Source: Coleofasciculaceae cyanobacterium (GTDB lineage: Bacteria > Cyanobacteriota > Cyanobacteriia > Cyanobacteriales > Xenococcaceae). From it: a stretch of 64,000 nucleotides of DNA. The notes beneath the pieces were generated by a model. The model made no database searches, was not told where the DNA came from, and saw only the letters and a program-made list of their open reading frames with translations. Shown one piece after another: positions 63,529-64,000 of the stretch (position 1 is its first letter; every line of letters begins with the position of its first letter). Where the stretch lies: positions 186,001 to 250,000 of the forward strand of contig DATNPK010000096.1 of the NCBI GenBank assembly GCA_036703275.1. Reading direction: 5' to 3'. A program made the position numbers and the translations under genes.

Positions 63529-64000
63529 CTATTGCTTATGTTTGGGTTCTCTTTCAGAAGTAGGAACAAAAACACTCAAGCTTCTGGGAAGACACTTAAT
63601 TTCTAGTGGTGTATTGCCGATAATTTCGCCGTCAAGTACGACTTTTTGCACAGGGTTAGCCGAAATTCTGACTTTGGGCGATCGCAAATGAACTATATTA
63701 TCTAGTCCTGCATTGGTCTTGATTAAAGCAGCACCTAACATACTTAAAATTGTGGTTACTGCCTGTATTTTGTTATCTACGGTAGCAATAGTAATATCTA
63801 ATAAGCCGTCATCAGCGACAACTTCCCCAATTCCTTGAGCTAACACCGAAGTTGGTGGCGCAGCATTGGCGATCGTAATTGCTCCTGCTTGGAAAGTTCG
63901 GATCTCTCCATCTATTTCTATTTCTGCTTCAAATAACTGTTGTTCGTCAAGCTGTTGCCAGCCAGCCATTAAATAAGCCAATGTTCCCCAACGGTTTTTC
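63529..64000 (-). CDS. diacylglycerol kinase (YegS) family protein, C-terminal part
   Basis: C-terminal domain of a diacylglycerol/lipid kinase. The frame is open to the window edge (K-N-R-W-G-T-L-A-Y-L before the first visible Met), so the gene extends past 64000. Segments: FQAGAITIANAAPPTSVLAQ, ADDGLLDITIA and the end KVVLDGEIIGNTPLEIKCLP are typical of the beta-sandwich domain of YegS/DgkB. The catalytic N-terminal domain is outside the window. Confidence 0.85.
   Translation of the reverse strand, partial: KNRWGTLAYLMAGWQQLDEQQLFEAEIEIDGEIRTFQAGAITIANAAPPTSVLAQGIGEVVADDGLLDITIATVDNKIQAVTTILSMLGAALIKTNAGLDNIVHLRSPKVRISANPVQKVVLDGEIIGNTPLEIKCLPRSLSVFVPTSEREPKHKQ

Overview
The window is chromosomal DNA of an oxygenic cyanobacterium. 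Evidence: menA, menF and menD for phylloquinone; cruF and cruG for myxol glycosides; the RpaB regulator; cyanobacterial PII; minCDE with Ftn2/ZipN; a GUN4 domain; a cytochrome b6f cofactor-assembly factor; an FdC2-like ferredoxin; beta carbonic anhydrase; and very many HIP1 octamers (GCGATCGC). The dispersed palindromic repeats built on CCTAAAGG and GCGAAGCG would suit a large-genome coccoid or baeocyte-forming cyanobacterium such as the Pleurocapsales, but I cannot fix the genus.

Layout. 1-2.0 kb: sufS end and tldD. 2.0-2.7 kb: repeat cluster. 2.7-10.0 kb: cysE, ftn2, an acid-sugar kinase, minCDE. 10.5-15.7 kb: TonB-like gene, dnaN, a candidate oriC, dnaA, def. 16-21.3 kb: RNA-binding protein, ridA, then the men genes. 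21.8-29.2 kb: small regulators, mnmA, cruF/cruG, gatA; a structured RNA candidate lies beside the HxlR gene at 22.5 kb. 29.3-38.4 kb: HerA-like ATPase, aldo/keto reductase, radA, rpaB, b6f assembly factor, Ser/Thr kinase, nfeD. 38.7-44.6 kb: an accessory island of toxin-antitoxin genes, decayed copies and two IS200/IS605-family insertions. 44.8-58.8 kb: glnB, tRNA-Leu, prohibitin, pepP, Uma2/DUF433 genes, hisZ, suhB, ferredoxin, tRNA-Ser, carbonic anhydrase, hisA. 58.9-64 kb: repeats, trm1, Nudix, DUF952, YjbQ, a protease-GUN4 fusion and a partial lipid kinase.

Genes working together. menF and menD make early phylloquinone intermediates and menA attaches the phytyl tail. minCDE positions the FtsZ ring and Ftn2 anchors it. 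cruF and cruG carry out successive steps in myxol glycoside synthesis. hisZ and hisA belong to histidine synthesis but are unlinked here.

Most notable: at 42.0-44.6 kb a yefM-yoeB toxin-antitoxin operon is split by two related IS605-type elements. One carries tnpB. The other is a 452-bp ORF-less derivative in the opposite orientation that keeps a left-end hairpin and the putative guide-RNA (reRNA) right end. Removing both restores an 84-residue YefM and an 87-residue YoeB in frame with no lost base, and both elements sit directly after TTTTAA. Also notable are a multi-stem RNA at 22.5 kb that may be a solitary HEARO/omega-RNA-like element, and an 'empty versus filled site' pair that shows a roughly 143-bp palindromic repeat behaving as a mobile unit.
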